From Roseovarius sp. (lineage in GTDB: Bacteria > Pseudomonadota > Alphaproteobacteria > Rhodobacterales > Rhodobacteraceae): a stretch of DNA of 64,000 nucleotides. The position numbers and the translations under genes were made by a program. The notes below the pieces were generated by a model that saw only the letters and a program-made list of their open reading frames with translations, had not been told where the DNA came from and ran no database searches. Positions 34,243-42,617 of the stretch are shown here, piece after piece; position 1 is the first letter of the stretch, and every line of letters starts with the position of its first letter. The stretch covers positions 20,007 through 84,006 of the forward strand of contig JAJFIA010000022.1 of NCBI GenBank assembly GCA_021775255.1, read 5' to 3'.

Positions 34243-35496
34243 TCAATTGTCTTTGATCTTGATTTCGTTGAACGTCTCATCGGAGCCGAAGAGAACGGCG
34301 TCCTTCCCCGTGAACTGTTGCCACCGCTCCACGGCGACATCGACGTATGCCGGATTGAGTTCGATCCCGTAGCAGACGCGACCCGTCGTTTCGGCCGCGA
34401 TCAGCGTGGTGCCGGACCCCATGAAGGGCTCGTAGACCGCTTGACCCGGGCTTGAGTTGTTCAGGATTGGCCGACGCATGCATTCGACAGGCTTCTGTGT
34501 CCCGTGCACGGTTTCCGCATCCTGATCTTTGTTGGCAATCTGCCACAGTGTCGTTTGCTTGCGATCGCCCGCCCAATGGCCCTTGCCGGTTTTTTTCACG
34601 GCATAGAGGCATGGTTCGTGCTGCCAGTGATAATCACCGCGGCTCAGCACCAAGCGATCCTTGGCCCAGATGATCTGGGATCGAATGTTGAAGCCAGATG
34701 CCTCAAGGCTGTCCGCGACAGTCGTCGCATGCAGCGCGCCATGCCAGACATAGGCCACATCGCCCGGGAATAACGCCCAGGCCTCGCGCCAGTCAGCGCG
34801 GTCGTCATTCAGCACCTTGCCGGTGCGCTTGGTGGCGGCAGCCCCTGCCTTGTTGCGCCAGCCTGGATCGTATTCCACACCGTAAGGCGGATCGGTCACC
34901 ATCAGTTGCGGCTTCACATCACCCAGTAGCCGCTCGACATCGGTGGCCACGGTGGCGTCACCGCAGAGCAGTCGGTGCTTGCCAAGCACCCAAAGATTGC
35001 CCGGTCGGCTAATCGGGGTTTCAGGGGCCTCAGGAACATCGTCCTCACCCTCTCGGGACGCAGTCTCGGGATCAACCTCTCCGGCCAACAGCGCCTCGAG
35101 TTCAGCGTCATCGAAGCCTATGAGCGACAGGTCGTAATCCTCGGCCAGCAGATCGTTGAGCTCGGCCGACAGCAGCGCCTCATCCCAAGTCCCGAGTTCC
35201 GTAAGCTTGTTGTCCGCGATCCGGTAGGCCCGACGCTGCGCCTCGGTCAGATGACCCAACACAATCACCGGCGCTTCCGTCAGCCCGAGTTGCGTAGCAG
35301 CCAGCACCCGACCGTGGCCCGCGATCAGTTCGCCGTCGCCGGCAACCAGACAGGGAACGGTCCAGCCGAACTCGGCCATGCTGGCCGCGATCTTCGCAAC
35401 CTGGTCTGCGCCATGCGTCTTCGCGTTTTTTGCATAAGGCTGGAGCTTGGCCAGCGGCCAGGTCTCAATCGCGTCCGGGGCAAAGCTCAGGGTCAT
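34243..35496 (-). CDS. ParB-domain / N6-adenine or N4-cytosine DNA methyltransferase fusion
   Basis: A 417-residue protein. Residues about 10-100 form a ParB/Srx-like domain (KLQPYAKNAKTHGADQVAKI, GELIAGHGRVLAATQLG). The methylase begins near 165 (LWVLGKHRLLCGDAT) with catalytic DPPY at 202-205 and SAM-binding FMGSGTTLIAAE near 360. This order (DPPY before the SAM motif) is the beta class. Such fusions are common in phages and mark DNA against restriction. A long upstream intergenic region may control it. Confidence 0.88.
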   Translation of the reverse strand: MTLSFAPDAIETWPLAKLQPYAKNAKTHGADQVAKIAASMAEFGWTVPCLVAGDGELIAGHGRVLAATQLGLTEAPVIVLGHLTEAQRRAYRIADNKLTELGTWDEALLSAELNDLLAEDYDLSLIGFDDAELEALLAGEVDPETASREGEDDVPEAPETPISRPGNLWVLGKHRLLCGDATVATDVERLLGDVKPQLMVTDPPYGVEYDPGWRNKAGAAATKRTGKVLNDDRADWREAWALFPGDVAYVWHGALHATTVADSLEASGFNIRSQIIWAKDRLVLSRGDYHWQHEPCLYAVKKTGKGHWAGDRKQTTLWQIANKDQDAETVHGTQKPVECMRRPILNNSSPGQAVYEPFMGSGTTLIAAETTGRVCYGIELNPAYVDVAVERWQQFTGKDAVLFGSDETFNEIKIKDN

Positions 35497-35781
35497 GCTG
35501 GTCAGTTCGCCTCAATGTAGTGGATGTCCTGGACTCCGGACACCGGCAACCAGCCTGGACTCCACAAAGGGTCCAGCGACCGCCGGGGTGTCCGGGTCCA
35601 AGAGTTTGTTTTGTTGTGGTTTTCAGAAGATCGCGGGTGGATGCCCGCCAGGGTGGCTTCCCAAAAAACCGGCCCTGTCGCTGGCGATATTGCGCGCTGC
35701 GCCCCCCCGTATACGTTTATGGCCAGGAAGGACCCGTAAAGTCAGTGGGTTAGACGCCTGGACCCCAGATGGACCCTTGGT

Positions 35782-35797
35782 TGGACCCCGGGGTCCA
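35782..35797. repeat. Perfect 16-bp palindrome TGGACCCC/GGGGTCCA
   Basis: The palindrome is preceded by related half-sites CTGGACCCC (35758) and TGGACCC (35770), and GGGTCCA half-sites recur at 35569 and 35594. It is a candidate protein-binding site. Confidence 0.6.
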
Positions 35798-35824
35798 GCG
35801 GCTCGAGCTGTCCCGCACGCGCCT

Positions 35825-35857
35825 CTCCCGAGTATATCCAATTCATACCCTCGGGAG
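35825..35857. repeat. Inverted repeat CTCCCGAG...CTCGGGAG
   Basis: Eight-base arms are separated by a 17-base A+T-rich spacer. No T-run follows on either strand, so an operator is more likely than a terminator. Confidence 0.5.
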
Positions 35858-35876
35858 CCTGTTATTGTCCCTTCGA

Positions 35877-35897
35877 AAAGTGTCCGGCGGACACTTT
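35877..35897. repeat. Inverted repeat AAAGTGTCCG-G-CGGACACTTT
   Basis: Perfect 10-base arms around one central base, about 20 bases past the DUF6362 stop. It may be an operator; on minus it could also act as a weak terminator for the DUF6362 transcript. Confidence 0.6.
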
Positions 35898-35915
35898 CCT
35901 ATCCAGCGCGATCCC

Positions 35916-36344
35916 CTACGCCGCTCCCGCAAGCTTGATCACGGCCTGCTTCGAAAGGTTGCGGCTGAACCGACGCTTGTTGAGGCGCAGCGAGATGACA
36001 GACAGCCCATAGAGCCAGTGCTGGTTGGCTGCGGATCGCTGCAGCCCGACGGTCCAGCAGACTTCTTTCCAACGCGTTCCATAGGCGCGCAGCCAAACGA
36101 TTTTGCCGTCGATGGGCTCGAGGCAGGCGGTCCAGGTCAGCGTCTCCTCCATTCGGCTGATTGCCTGCGGAGAGGGCAGCACCCGCATGGGCTTGGCTTC
36201 CTGTTCGACCTTGTCCGCGAAGCTGTAGACGAACTCGGGCCAGGTGCTGAAATACCCCGACAGGCGTGGCTCGGGCATGCGCTTAAGAACCCATGCGGCT
36301 TCGGCCAACCGGGCTTCGACGATGCTTGGGCTCCAATCAGCCAT
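35916..36344 (-). CDS. DUF6362 phage protein
   Basis: A 142-residue protein from the ATG at 36344, which has GGAGG upstream and overlaps the preceding stop. It is tryptophan-rich and helical (SIVEARLAEAAWVLKRMPEP, WLRAYGTRWKEVCWTVGLQRSAANQHWLYGLSVISLRLNKR); the last part looks like a helix-turn-helix. I recognise the DUF6362 pattern of Rhodobacterales phages. A late-gene regulator or DNA-binding role is plausible, not shown. Confidence 0.65.
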   Translation of the reverse strand: MADWSPSIVEARLAEAAWVLKRMPEPRLSGYFSTWPEFVYSFADKVEQEAKPMRVLPSPQAISRMEETLTWTACLEPIDGKIVWLRAYGTRWKEVCWTVGLQRSAANQHWLYGLSVISLRLNKRRFSRNLSKQAVIKLAGAA

Positions 36345-36537
36345 TGCGCACCTCCAGACCTTCGGGCCGCTTGCCATAGAGTTTCTCGCCAATCTGGCGA
36401 ATGAGCTCCCGCTCAGGCCAGGTCAGACGATGGTCATCGACGGCAACAGCCAGCACGCCCTGTTCCTTCCAACCCTCCCGCTTGACTTGATCGGGATCCC
36501 GACGCTGGCCGCCATAGCCTTTGGGGTAAAACCTCAT
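36337..36537 (-). CDS. Small phage protein of unknown function
   Basis: A 66-residue basic protein starting at the ATG at 36537 (MRFYPKGYGGQRRDPDQV), with GGAGGTG before it and ATGA overlap with the resolvase stop. Its end overlaps the DUF6362 start by eight bases. The helix TWPERELIRQIGEKLYGKRPEGLE stands out. The same frame is open further upstream but without a start signal. Confidence 0.6.
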   Translation of the reverse strand: MRFYPKGYGGQRRDPDQVKREGWKEQGVLAVAVDDHRLTWPERELIRQIGEKLYGKRPEGLEVRNG

Positions 36538-37070
36538 GCCACACCTCCGCCGGTCTCGATTGCCCAGAGCAGGATCGCGATGGCATCGGCCTCGTTGTCG
36601 TCCGCAGGGCTGAACCCGCGGGCTCGGGCCGCGTCGATCATCGCCTGCTTCGTTGCATTGCCCTTGCCGGTGGCGTGGCGTTTGATCGTGCCCACAGGCA
36701 CGCCCTGATATGGCACGCCGCGCAGCTCGGCCCATGCGGTCAGGGTCGCCATCAGACCTCCATAGACATGGGCCGCGTCGGTGCCGGCATGGCGTCGGAC
36801 CTCCTCGAACCAGATCGTCTCCACCGGGCCCGACAGCCGGTCAATTTCAGTCAGCCAGTTGGTGAAGCGCAGGTAGCGCATGCCACCACCGTCGAAGCGG
36901 CCGGGGCGAAAGCTGGCCGTGCCGCTGGTGATCAGCCCGGTGTGATCGCGCAGCGCCCAACCGGTTGCTGTGCCGAGATCAAGCGCGAGGGTTGCCATGA
37001 GCCGGGAGGATGCACCCGACAATGGGGGCTTTGCCTGGGGCTCGGTCAGAGTCAGAGTCGTCAACGCCAT
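36534..37070 (-). CDS. RuvC-like Holliday-junction resolvase
   Basis: A 178-residue protein from the ATG at 37070, which has GGAGA upstream. The RNase-H-like core starts LALDLGTATGWAL with the first catalytic Asp, continues with IWFEEVRRH (Glu), then GVPVGTIKRHATGKGNATKQAMIDAARARGF and ends with DDNEADAIAILLWA carrying the final acids. This is the RuvC plan as found in phages. It resolves branched DNA before packaging. It heads a short operon with the small gene and DUF6362. Confidence 0.82.
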   Translation of the reverse strand: MALTTLTLTEPQAKPPLSGASSRLMATLALDLGTATGWALRDHTGLITSGTASFRPGRFDGGGMRYLRFTNWLTEIDRLSGPVETIWFEEVRRHAGTDAAHVYGGLMATLTAWAELRGVPYQGVPVGTIKRHATGKGNATKQAMIDAARARGFSPADDNEADAIAILLWAIETGGGVA

Positions 37071-37234
37071 GATGGGTCTCCGTTGAGTAAGGGGGGATTC
37101 GATTTTGGTGGAGGGCGGCGGTGGCATTGTGCTTGGCGGTACGGGCCATCGTCGTCCGACAGATCCGCCCTCAGGGGGGAGCGCGCGGATATCCCATACG
37201 GATGGGGAAAGGGGCCAAACCTGCGGGTTGGCCT

Positions 37235-37253
37235 CCCCATACGTAGTATGGGG
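37235..37253. repeat. Inverted repeat CCCCATAC-GTA-GTATGGGG
   Basis: Eight-base arms, three-base loop. A degenerate copy (CCCATACGGATGGGG) lies at about 37193-37207. Confidence 0.55.
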
Positions 37254-37306
37254 GTTTGACACCTAACTGTTCCGAGAGAGACAAGATGCTGATTTCATTC
37301 AGAAAT

Positions 37307-37324
37307 AAGACTTCATGAAGTCTT
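37307..37324. repeat. Perfect 18-bp palindrome AAGACTTCA/TGAAGTCTT
   Basis: The palindrome has no spacer and lies in A+T-rich sequence beside GTTAGGGACCTAAC (37334-37347), so it is a good candidate for a dimeric regulator site. Confidence 0.6.
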
Positions 37325-37406
37325 CGGGTATGAGTTAGGGACCTAACACTTATTTTCCCGCAACCTATTGATTTCATTGAACGCACTGTTGGTGAAGACA
37401 TATGTG

Positions 37407-39737
37407 TTAGGCCTCACTCATATGAGTTAGGTCGCCTTCAACCCCGTCCGGGTAGACCCAGAAGGCTGGGTTTTCGACTTGAAGGCTGAGCCCGGATTGG
37501 GGGCATTTGAAGTGGCTGGGCTGGACTGACCGGGTCGTTGTCGTGACCTCGCCAGTGGTTGGATCGACCTCATCGACGGGTGCGCCAAACTGCATGCCTT
37601 CGACGCAGAGATAGCCAAACCGGGACCGGGTGATGGGGAAACCGAACCCTGAGGGATCGCGCAGAAATTTCACGAACCCCTTGGTGGAGAGGACGCTGAG
37701 GCGCTCTCGGATGGTATGCTTGCTGCCTAGACCGCCCCGGTTCTCGAAGGTCTCGGAAAACTGCATTGCGGTGTAAAGCCGCTCGCCCGCTGCCTCGTCC
37801 AGCAACATTCCCAGAATGACGTCATGCTTGCGCAGCCGTTCGGCATCGAGCCTTGCGCCCACTTCCTTGCGCACCAGGCGCTCGCTCATCGGGTTCATCT
37901 CAACCCAGCGGCCACCTACCTTGTCGATCAGCTTTCCCGCCAGCGCCGGGCCGTTTCGCAACTCGATCTCCAGCCTGCGTTCGCTTCGGTCTTCATCCGG
38001 GCGATGCATGAGCAGCCCTGAGGTGTAGAATCCGCGCAGTGCACTGGCCCCGGACAAGGCCAGAAACGGATCGTCCTTCACCTGCTGCTTGCCGAGCTTC
38101 TTTGTGTGGTGGGCCAGGATCACGCCGCATTCGGGATTGATGACATCGCGCAGCACCTCGACCCGGTCCTTGAGAAAGAACATCATGGCGTCGTTGTCGT
38201 TCTCGCCGCCGCCGTCCGGGCCACCGTCAAAGAGGTTGCGGATCGGATCGACGCAAAGAATGTCGGGCGGTGCATCCGGGAACGCCTCACGGATGGCCTC
38301 GATGACCTTGGCGATACCCACCTCATTCAGCAGCAGCTTCAGCTTGGGCGTCGCTACAAAGGTTTCGCGGGCAGCGGCGATGACCTCCGGCGGAAGCGCG
38401 ATCTGCTGAAGGCGTTCGCGCAGATAATGATACTGGATTTCGGCCTGCAGGTAGAACACCCGCAACTGTCGTGGCGGGGTAAAGCCGAGGAACGGGATCC
38501 CGGCTGCCATGTGCACGAGCCAGGAGATCAGGAAATCGCTTTTACCGACCTTTGGGGCCCCGCCGAGCACTAGCATGCCGCCGGGCGTAAGCACCCTTGG
38601 CGCAATGATATCCTCTGGCATGGGAGATCGGTCGTCGAGCAAAGCTCCCAGCGTGAACGACGACAACGGCCCCGGCTGGTTTTGTGTTGCGGCGGTTGTC
38701 TCAAGGCGGATCAGCGGCGGGCCGTTCTTCTCGATATGCTTGGCCCAGAGTCGTTCGGATTCCGCCTTAAGGCGATCCTCCGGCCAGCTCGGGCGCAGGG
38801 CGGCTGCATTGTAGCCACGGATCGCCTCCCATCCTTCATCAGGCGACATCCTGCCATCATGGACCATGCGCAGGAAATGACCGATGGCGACGCTGGCCCC
38901 GGTGAAGCGGCTCCAGTCATCCTGATCGCTTTCGCGCACCGGCGTTGTCAGCACCGCGTCCAGCGTCGGCTTGCCGGGTGCAGCAGCATTGGTAGTGGCC
39001 ATGCCAACGCCCGACATGGGCGGCATCTCCGCTACCTTGTCTCCGAACTCCTCAAGATCGACCTCAATGGGATGGTGTTCGCGGATCTGCACAAGGCGCT
39101 GATGGCCATGCTTGTGATGAACTGATCCCGCCACCCGGATCGGCTGATGGGCGGAGCGGAAATGCGTGTCGCCGCCAACCTTGAGAGCGATCTCACCCCG
39201 CAGGCGGCAAAGCTCAGCCAGTGCAGTTCCTTCGGCGGGTTCGGTCATCCGCCACCAGACATGCAGCTTGTTGGCCCCTTGAGAGGTGCGCCCGCCGCTC
39301 TCGATGATCAGAGTGGGCTGACCTAGGTGGTGCAGCAGATGATCGAGTTTGGCGGAAATATCGCCGGCATCGAGATCGACGACAAGCGCCTGCATCTGCA
39401 GCACATCGGCGGATTTGGCCTGTCCGGCCCCAGCCACCGTGCCGGGGATCACATAGACGGCTGCCCCTTCGCGCCAGGCCCAATTGGCGAAGGTCACGAG
39501 CTTGGTTGGCGCTGTGGCGTCTGCGTCGATCCAGATGTTGTGTGGTCGGCCCTCTTTACCCTGTCCCATATCGACAAAGCCCCGGACCGGGATCTGGCCC
39601 TCACAATAGCCGAACACGACGTCAATGAAGGTTTCGATCTGGACGAGATCGGGCTCGACATCGAACGGATCCTCGAACGATGGTGCGTCGTTGAAATCTT
39701 GCCAGGGACTGAAGTGGATGATGTTCTCGTCGCTCAC
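37407..39737 (-). CDS. Phage replicative ATPase with primase-like N-terminus (RepA/AAA_25 type)
   Basis: I start this at the GTG at 39737, whose GTGA overlaps the nuclease stop; ATGs upstream at 39767 and 39782 lack ribosome-binding sites. The 776-residue protein has an N-terminal RepB/primase-polymerase-like domain (VVDLDAGDISAKLDHLLHH, IIESGGRTSQGANKLHVWW) and a RecA-like helicase domain with Walker A GGAPKVGKS (about 392-400), Walker B ILCVDPIRNLFDGG and an AHHTKK motif. The C-terminal about 150 residues may be a winged helix. It would prime and unwind DNA at the phage origin. Confidence 0.8.
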   Translation of the reverse strand: MSDENIIHFSPWQDFNDAPSFEDPFDVEPDLVQIETFIDVVFGYCEGQIPVRGFVDMGQGKEGRPHNIWIDADATAPTKLVTFANWAWREGAAVYVIPGTVAGAGQAKSADVLQMQALVVDLDAGDISAKLDHLLHHLGQPTLIIESGGRTSQGANKLHVWWRMTEPAEGTALAELCRLRGEIALKVGGDTHFRSAHQPIRVAGSVHHKHGHQRLVQIREHHPIEVDLEEFGDKVAEMPPMSGVGMATTNAAAPGKPTLDAVLTTPVRESDQDDWSRFTGASVAIGHFLRMVHDGRMSPDEGWEAIRGYNAAALRPSWPEDRLKAESERLWAKHIEKNGPPLIRLETTAATQNQPGPLSSFTLGALLDDRSPMPEDIIAPRVLTPGGMLVLGGAPKVGKSDFLISWLVHMAAGIPFLGFTPPRQLRVFYLQAEIQYHYLRERLQQIALPPEVIAAARETFVATPKLKLLLNEVGIAKVIEAIREAFPDAPPDILCVDPIRNLFDGGPDGGGENDNDAMMFFLKDRVEVLRDVINPECGVILAHHTKKLGKQQVKDDPFLALSGASALRGFYTSGLLMHRPDEDRSERRLEIELRNGPALAGKLIDKVGGRWVEMNPMSERLVRKEVGARLDAERLRKHDVILGMLLDEAAGERLYTAMQFSETFENRGGLGSKHTIRERLSVLSTKGFVKFLRDPSGFGFPITRSRFGYLCVEGMQFGAPVDEVDPTTGEVTTTTRSVQPSHFKCPQSGLSLQVENPAFWVYPDGVEGDLTHMSEA

Positions 39738-40504
39738 ACCGCAAGCCCCCAGCAGCGCATCGCCCATGGGCAGAAACGGCATTCGAAGAAATCCCGGTTG
39801 GTCGCAACGCGCGGCAGCAGCTCACCTGCGTCCGTGGCCTGCAGGATCCGAACGCCGCGGTCGGACATGCGCTGCGCCAGATCGGCATCGAATGGCACCA
39901 ACTCGTGGTGCATCTCTGCCGTGTCCTTGTTGATGGCGGTGAACACGGCGGGCGCGGCGCTGATGCCGGGCACGGTTGCCTCCATGTACGCCTGATAGAC
40001 AGCGATCTGCGCGGCATAGACGGGCTTTGATTGGGTCACGCCCTCCTTGACGCAGGCGCGCCAGTTCTTGGCGTTCATCGTCTTGCATTCCCAGAGCGCG
40101 GGAACGACCAGTCCAAGCTCTTGTGGCCCTGCGGCAATGATCCCGTCGACATGACCGCGGATGCGCCCACCAGCGACAGAGAAGCCGAACTGGCCACCAT
40201 CGGGGCGATTGCCCTTGCGAGTATAGAGATCGAAGCCCGCGCCGCGCAGCCAGGCGACCGCCAGATCCTCAAGCGAATGGCCGATGGCGAAGATGCGCAG
40301 GAGTTGGCCGCTGAAATCCTGGCCGTCGTCCTTCAGCGCATGGGCGAACTCGAACTGCAAGGCGCGTTCGCAGGCGTGGCCGAGGCGCGAGCCGCCGAGA
40401 TAATCGCGCGGGGTGCGTGTGGCATTGTCAGTGGTCAGGGCTGCGTCGACAGCGGCGTTCACTTTCTCGGCGAAGTTGGGCCTGTGATTGTAATCCAGCG
40501 TCAA
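39734..40504 (-). CDS. PD-(D/E)XK exonuclease, RecB/Cas4-like
   Basis: I choose the TTG at 40504, which overlaps the upstream stop as TTGA and has GGAGGTG five bases before it; an ATG at 40522 lies in front of that site. The nuclease core shows GHVDGII (acid) and PALWECKTMNAKNW (E-x-K), the PD-(D/E)XK signature. The end CRFCPWAMRC has three cysteines that, with an earlier one near ACERAL, might bind an iron-sulphur cluster as in Cas4/AddB. It probably trims DNA ends for phage recombination. Confidence 0.8.
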   Translation of the reverse strand: MTLDYNHRPNFAEKVNAAVDAALTTDNATRTPRDYLGGSRLGHACERALQFEFAHALKDDGQDFSGQLLRIFAIGHSLEDLAVAWLRGAGFDLYTRKGNRPDGGQFGFSVAGGRIRGHVDGIIAAGPQELGLVVPALWECKTMNAKNWRACVKEGVTQSKPVYAAQIAVYQAYMEATVPGISAAPAVFTAINKDTAEMHHELVPFDADLAQRMSDRGVRILQATDAGELLPRVATNRDFFECRFCPWAMRCWGLAV

Positions 40505-40911
40505 AACGGCACCTCCGGGCATTTCGTCTTTGCGATGTCGGCCATCGCCTCGCGAAAGCCCTCGACGGCTTCCTCAATGACGGCGCGGACTTGGGGCTCC
40601 GACAAATCGGCAAAGCGGGTTTGCCAGCCGATCTCGTCCATCAGCAGCGCCAGCCGCTTCATGGTGGCAGTGACGGCGGCACGTTCCTCGTCGGTCAGAT
40701 CAACCATGGCTGAAGACCCCCGAGCCAATTGCCACCAGTAGTTTTGGCAGGGCATCGAGCAGAACCAGACCGATGGCCGGCGATGCTTCGATCGCACCGG
40801 ATCTGACCAGCCGAAGCCATGCGTCGGAGAAAGGCAGACGGCGCAAAGCTGAAATCGCGGATGCCAAAGCGTCCGGTGCTGATCTGCGGACAGGGAAATG
40901 TTGATTGTCAT
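40501..40911 (-). CDS. DUF6511-like phage protein
   Basis: A 136-residue protein. The N-terminal half has a CAVCLSP...WFCSMPCQNYW set of cysteines that looks like a small zinc finger; the C-terminal half is helical (DLTDEERAAVTATMKRLALLMDEIGWQTRFADL). I recognise DUF6511. It lies between the SF2 helicase and the nuclease with coupling on both sides. Confidence 0.65.
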   Translation of the reverse strand: MTINISLSADQHRTLWHPRFQLCAVCLSPTHGFGWSDPVRSKHRRPSVWFCSMPCQNYWWQLARGSSAMVDLTDEERAAVTATMKRLALLMDEIGWQTRFADLSEPQVRAVIEEAVEGFREAMADIAKTKCPEVPF

Positions 40912-40914
40912 GGG

Positions 40915-42606
40915 TCATGCGGCCCTCCGCTGATCGGGGGCGACACTCATGACCAGGTGACGGATCGCCCGCTTGTTGAAGGTAAAAGTCATCAGCGCCG
41001 AGGCGTGATAGCGTGTCAGGCCATAGTCCTGCCGATAGGCAGGCGGCAGGTATTGCAGCTGCTTTTCCGTGGCAGCCTGGTTCAACCAGCCGCGGGTCTT
41101 GAAGGCGCTTTCGTCGGTCTCGACCTCGTTCAGCCAATCATCGGCCTGCGCGAGGCAGACGGTGCGTTCGCCGATGCCCAGCAAACGTGGGCTCTGCCCT
41201 TTCGCGCCGCCGACCGCATGCCAGCGGCCCTCCAGAAAGAAGATGCCGCCCCAGGCGTTGAACCCATTGGCCATCAGCGCATCATCGGCCCCGAAAAGAT
41301 CGATCCAGGCGAAGCTTGATCGTTTCAGGAGGTCGATCTCCGTCATGATGAAGCCGGTCAACTCGGCGCGGCTCGGCGCATCGGCCTCGCCGTCGTCATC
41401 AGCGCCAAGAACCTCGCCGCAGAGCGGGCATTCGAAACAGGCCAGAGGAATGTCAGCCCCACAGGCCGGGCACGCCTTGGTCGGGGCCTCGCCAGTCTCA
41501 GTCTTGCCGTCGAGATCGACGTCCTGCTCCAGAGTGCCGTGGATCAGACTCGAGGTCCCAAAATCCAGCACGACGCAGTCGGTCTTGATAACGCCGGGGT
41601 GTTCCTCCGGATCAATGGTACGCAGCCCGCGCCCGACCATCTGGATCATGGTGGATTTGTAGGAACTGGGCCGCAACAGCACGACGCAGGAGGTCGGTGG
41701 GTGATCCCAGCCTTCGGTCAGCACCGCCACGTTGACGATGATGCGAATATCCCCAGTGGTATAGGCAGCGAGAATCTGGCGGCGCGCTTCACTCGGCAGA
41801 TCGCCATGAATCAGCCCGGCTGGCACATCTGCGGCGTTGAATGCCTCCGTGACATGGGCGGCGTGGGCGACGGTGGAACAGAACACCACGGTTTGACGAT
41901 CACCCGCTTTCTCCTTCCAGTGCCGGATGACCTCGTCGGTGACCGGCGCGCGGTCCATGATCGACGCGACCTCAGCCATGTCGAAATCCGCCAGCGTCTT
42001 GCGCACAGCGCGCAGCTTGTCCTGCACACCAACATCGATCACGAAGGTGCGCGGCGGGACCAGATGCCCAGAGACGATCAACTCACCCAGACGCACCTGG
42101 TCGGCGACATTATCGAACACTTCGCGCAGACCCTTCTTGTCGCCACGGTTCGGGGTGGCTGTGACGCCGAAGATGCGGGCGTCAGGATTGGCATTGCGGA
42201 CTTGATCGATGATGCGGCGGTAGCTTGCCGCCACCGCATGATGGGCCTCATCAATCACCAGCAGATCAAGCTGTGGCATGGCGGCGAGATTGCCGGTCCG
42301 GGCCAGCGTCGGCACCATTGCGAAGGTCACCTGACCGGCCCACGACTTGGCACTGGCATCGACCACCGACGTGGTCACGCCTGGATTGACCCTGGCAAAC
42401 TTGCCCCGGTTCTGATCGGTCAGCTCATCGCGGTGGGCCAGCACGCAGGCCTTGGCAGCACTGTCGCCGATCATCTCACCCGTGACCGCCGACAGCATGA
42501 TCGTCTTGCCCGCACCGGTGGGTGCTATGCCCAGCGTGTTGTCGTGGGCGTCAAGCGCAGCAAGGCTGCGCTCAACAAAGGTTTTCTGACGGGGACGCAG
42601 TCGCAT
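40915..42606 (-). CDS. Phage SF2 helicase (DEAD/DEAH, SSL2-like)
   Basis: A 563-residue protein from the ATG at 42606, which has GGGGAGC upstream. Walker A is APTGAGKT (about 28-35), DEAH is LLVIDEAHHAV, motif III FGVTATPNR, motif VI QMVGRGLRTI. After the helicase core a zinc ribbon CPACGADIPLACFECPLCG is followed by a unique C-terminal domain of about 160 residues. Such helicases act in phage replication or recombination, often next to a Sak4-type protein and nuclease as here. Confidence 0.87.
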   Translation of the reverse strand: MRLRPRQKTFVERSLAALDAHDNTLGIAPTGAGKTIMLSAVTGEMIGDSAAKACVLAHRDELTDQNRGKFARVNPGVTTSVVDASAKSWAGQVTFAMVPTLARTGNLAAMPQLDLLVIDEAHHAVAASYRRIIDQVRNANPDARIFGVTATPNRGDKKGLREVFDNVADQVRLGELIVSGHLVPPRTFVIDVGVQDKLRAVRKTLADFDMAEVASIMDRAPVTDEVIRHWKEKAGDRQTVVFCSTVAHAAHVTEAFNAADVPAGLIHGDLPSEARRQILAAYTTGDIRIIVNVAVLTEGWDHPPTSCVVLLRPSSYKSTMIQMVGRGLRTIDPEEHPGVIKTDCVVLDFGTSSLIHGTLEQDVDLDGKTETGEAPTKACPACGADIPLACFECPLCGEVLGADDDGEADAPSRAELTGFIMTEIDLLKRSSFAWIDLFGADDALMANGFNAWGGIFFLEGRWHAVGGAKGQSPRLLGIGERTVCLAQADDWLNEVETDESAFKTRGWLNQAATEKQLQYLPPAYRQDYGLTRYHASALMTFTFNKRAIRHLVMSVAPDQRRAA

Positions 42607-42617
42607 GATCGCTCCCC

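Larger units (their letters stand above)
35497..35915 (-). other. Palindrome-rich intergenic region upstream of the methylase genes
   Basis: About 420 bases without a convincing gene. It holds at least eight GGACC/GGTCC-type or GTCCGGA elements, a perfect 16-bp palindrome, a 21-bp inverted repeat and an 8-bp hairpin, listed separately. It lies upstream of the two phage methylase genes, so repressor or partner binding, or a replication origin, are both possible. Confidence 0.55.
37071..37406 (-). promoter_or_regulatory. Intergenic control region with palindromes and GTTAGG repeats
   Basis: A 336-base gap between the replication ATPase gene and the resolvase operon, partly A+T-rich. It holds a perfect 18-bp palindrome (37307-37324), a CCCCATAC/GTATGGGG hairpin (37235-37253), and several GTTAGG/CCTAAC half-sites, two of them within a repeated TATGAGTTAGG (37329 and, in the end of the ATPase gene, 37421). 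It is probably a promoter/operator region, and an origin is possible. Confidence 0.55.

Noticed and set aside
35877..35897. Relation of the GTGTCC palindrome to the IS66 hairpin (60988-61015)
   Set aside because: Both contain AGTGTCCG-like arms, but flanks and spacing differ and no other IS66 trace is present at 35.9 kb; probably coincidence.
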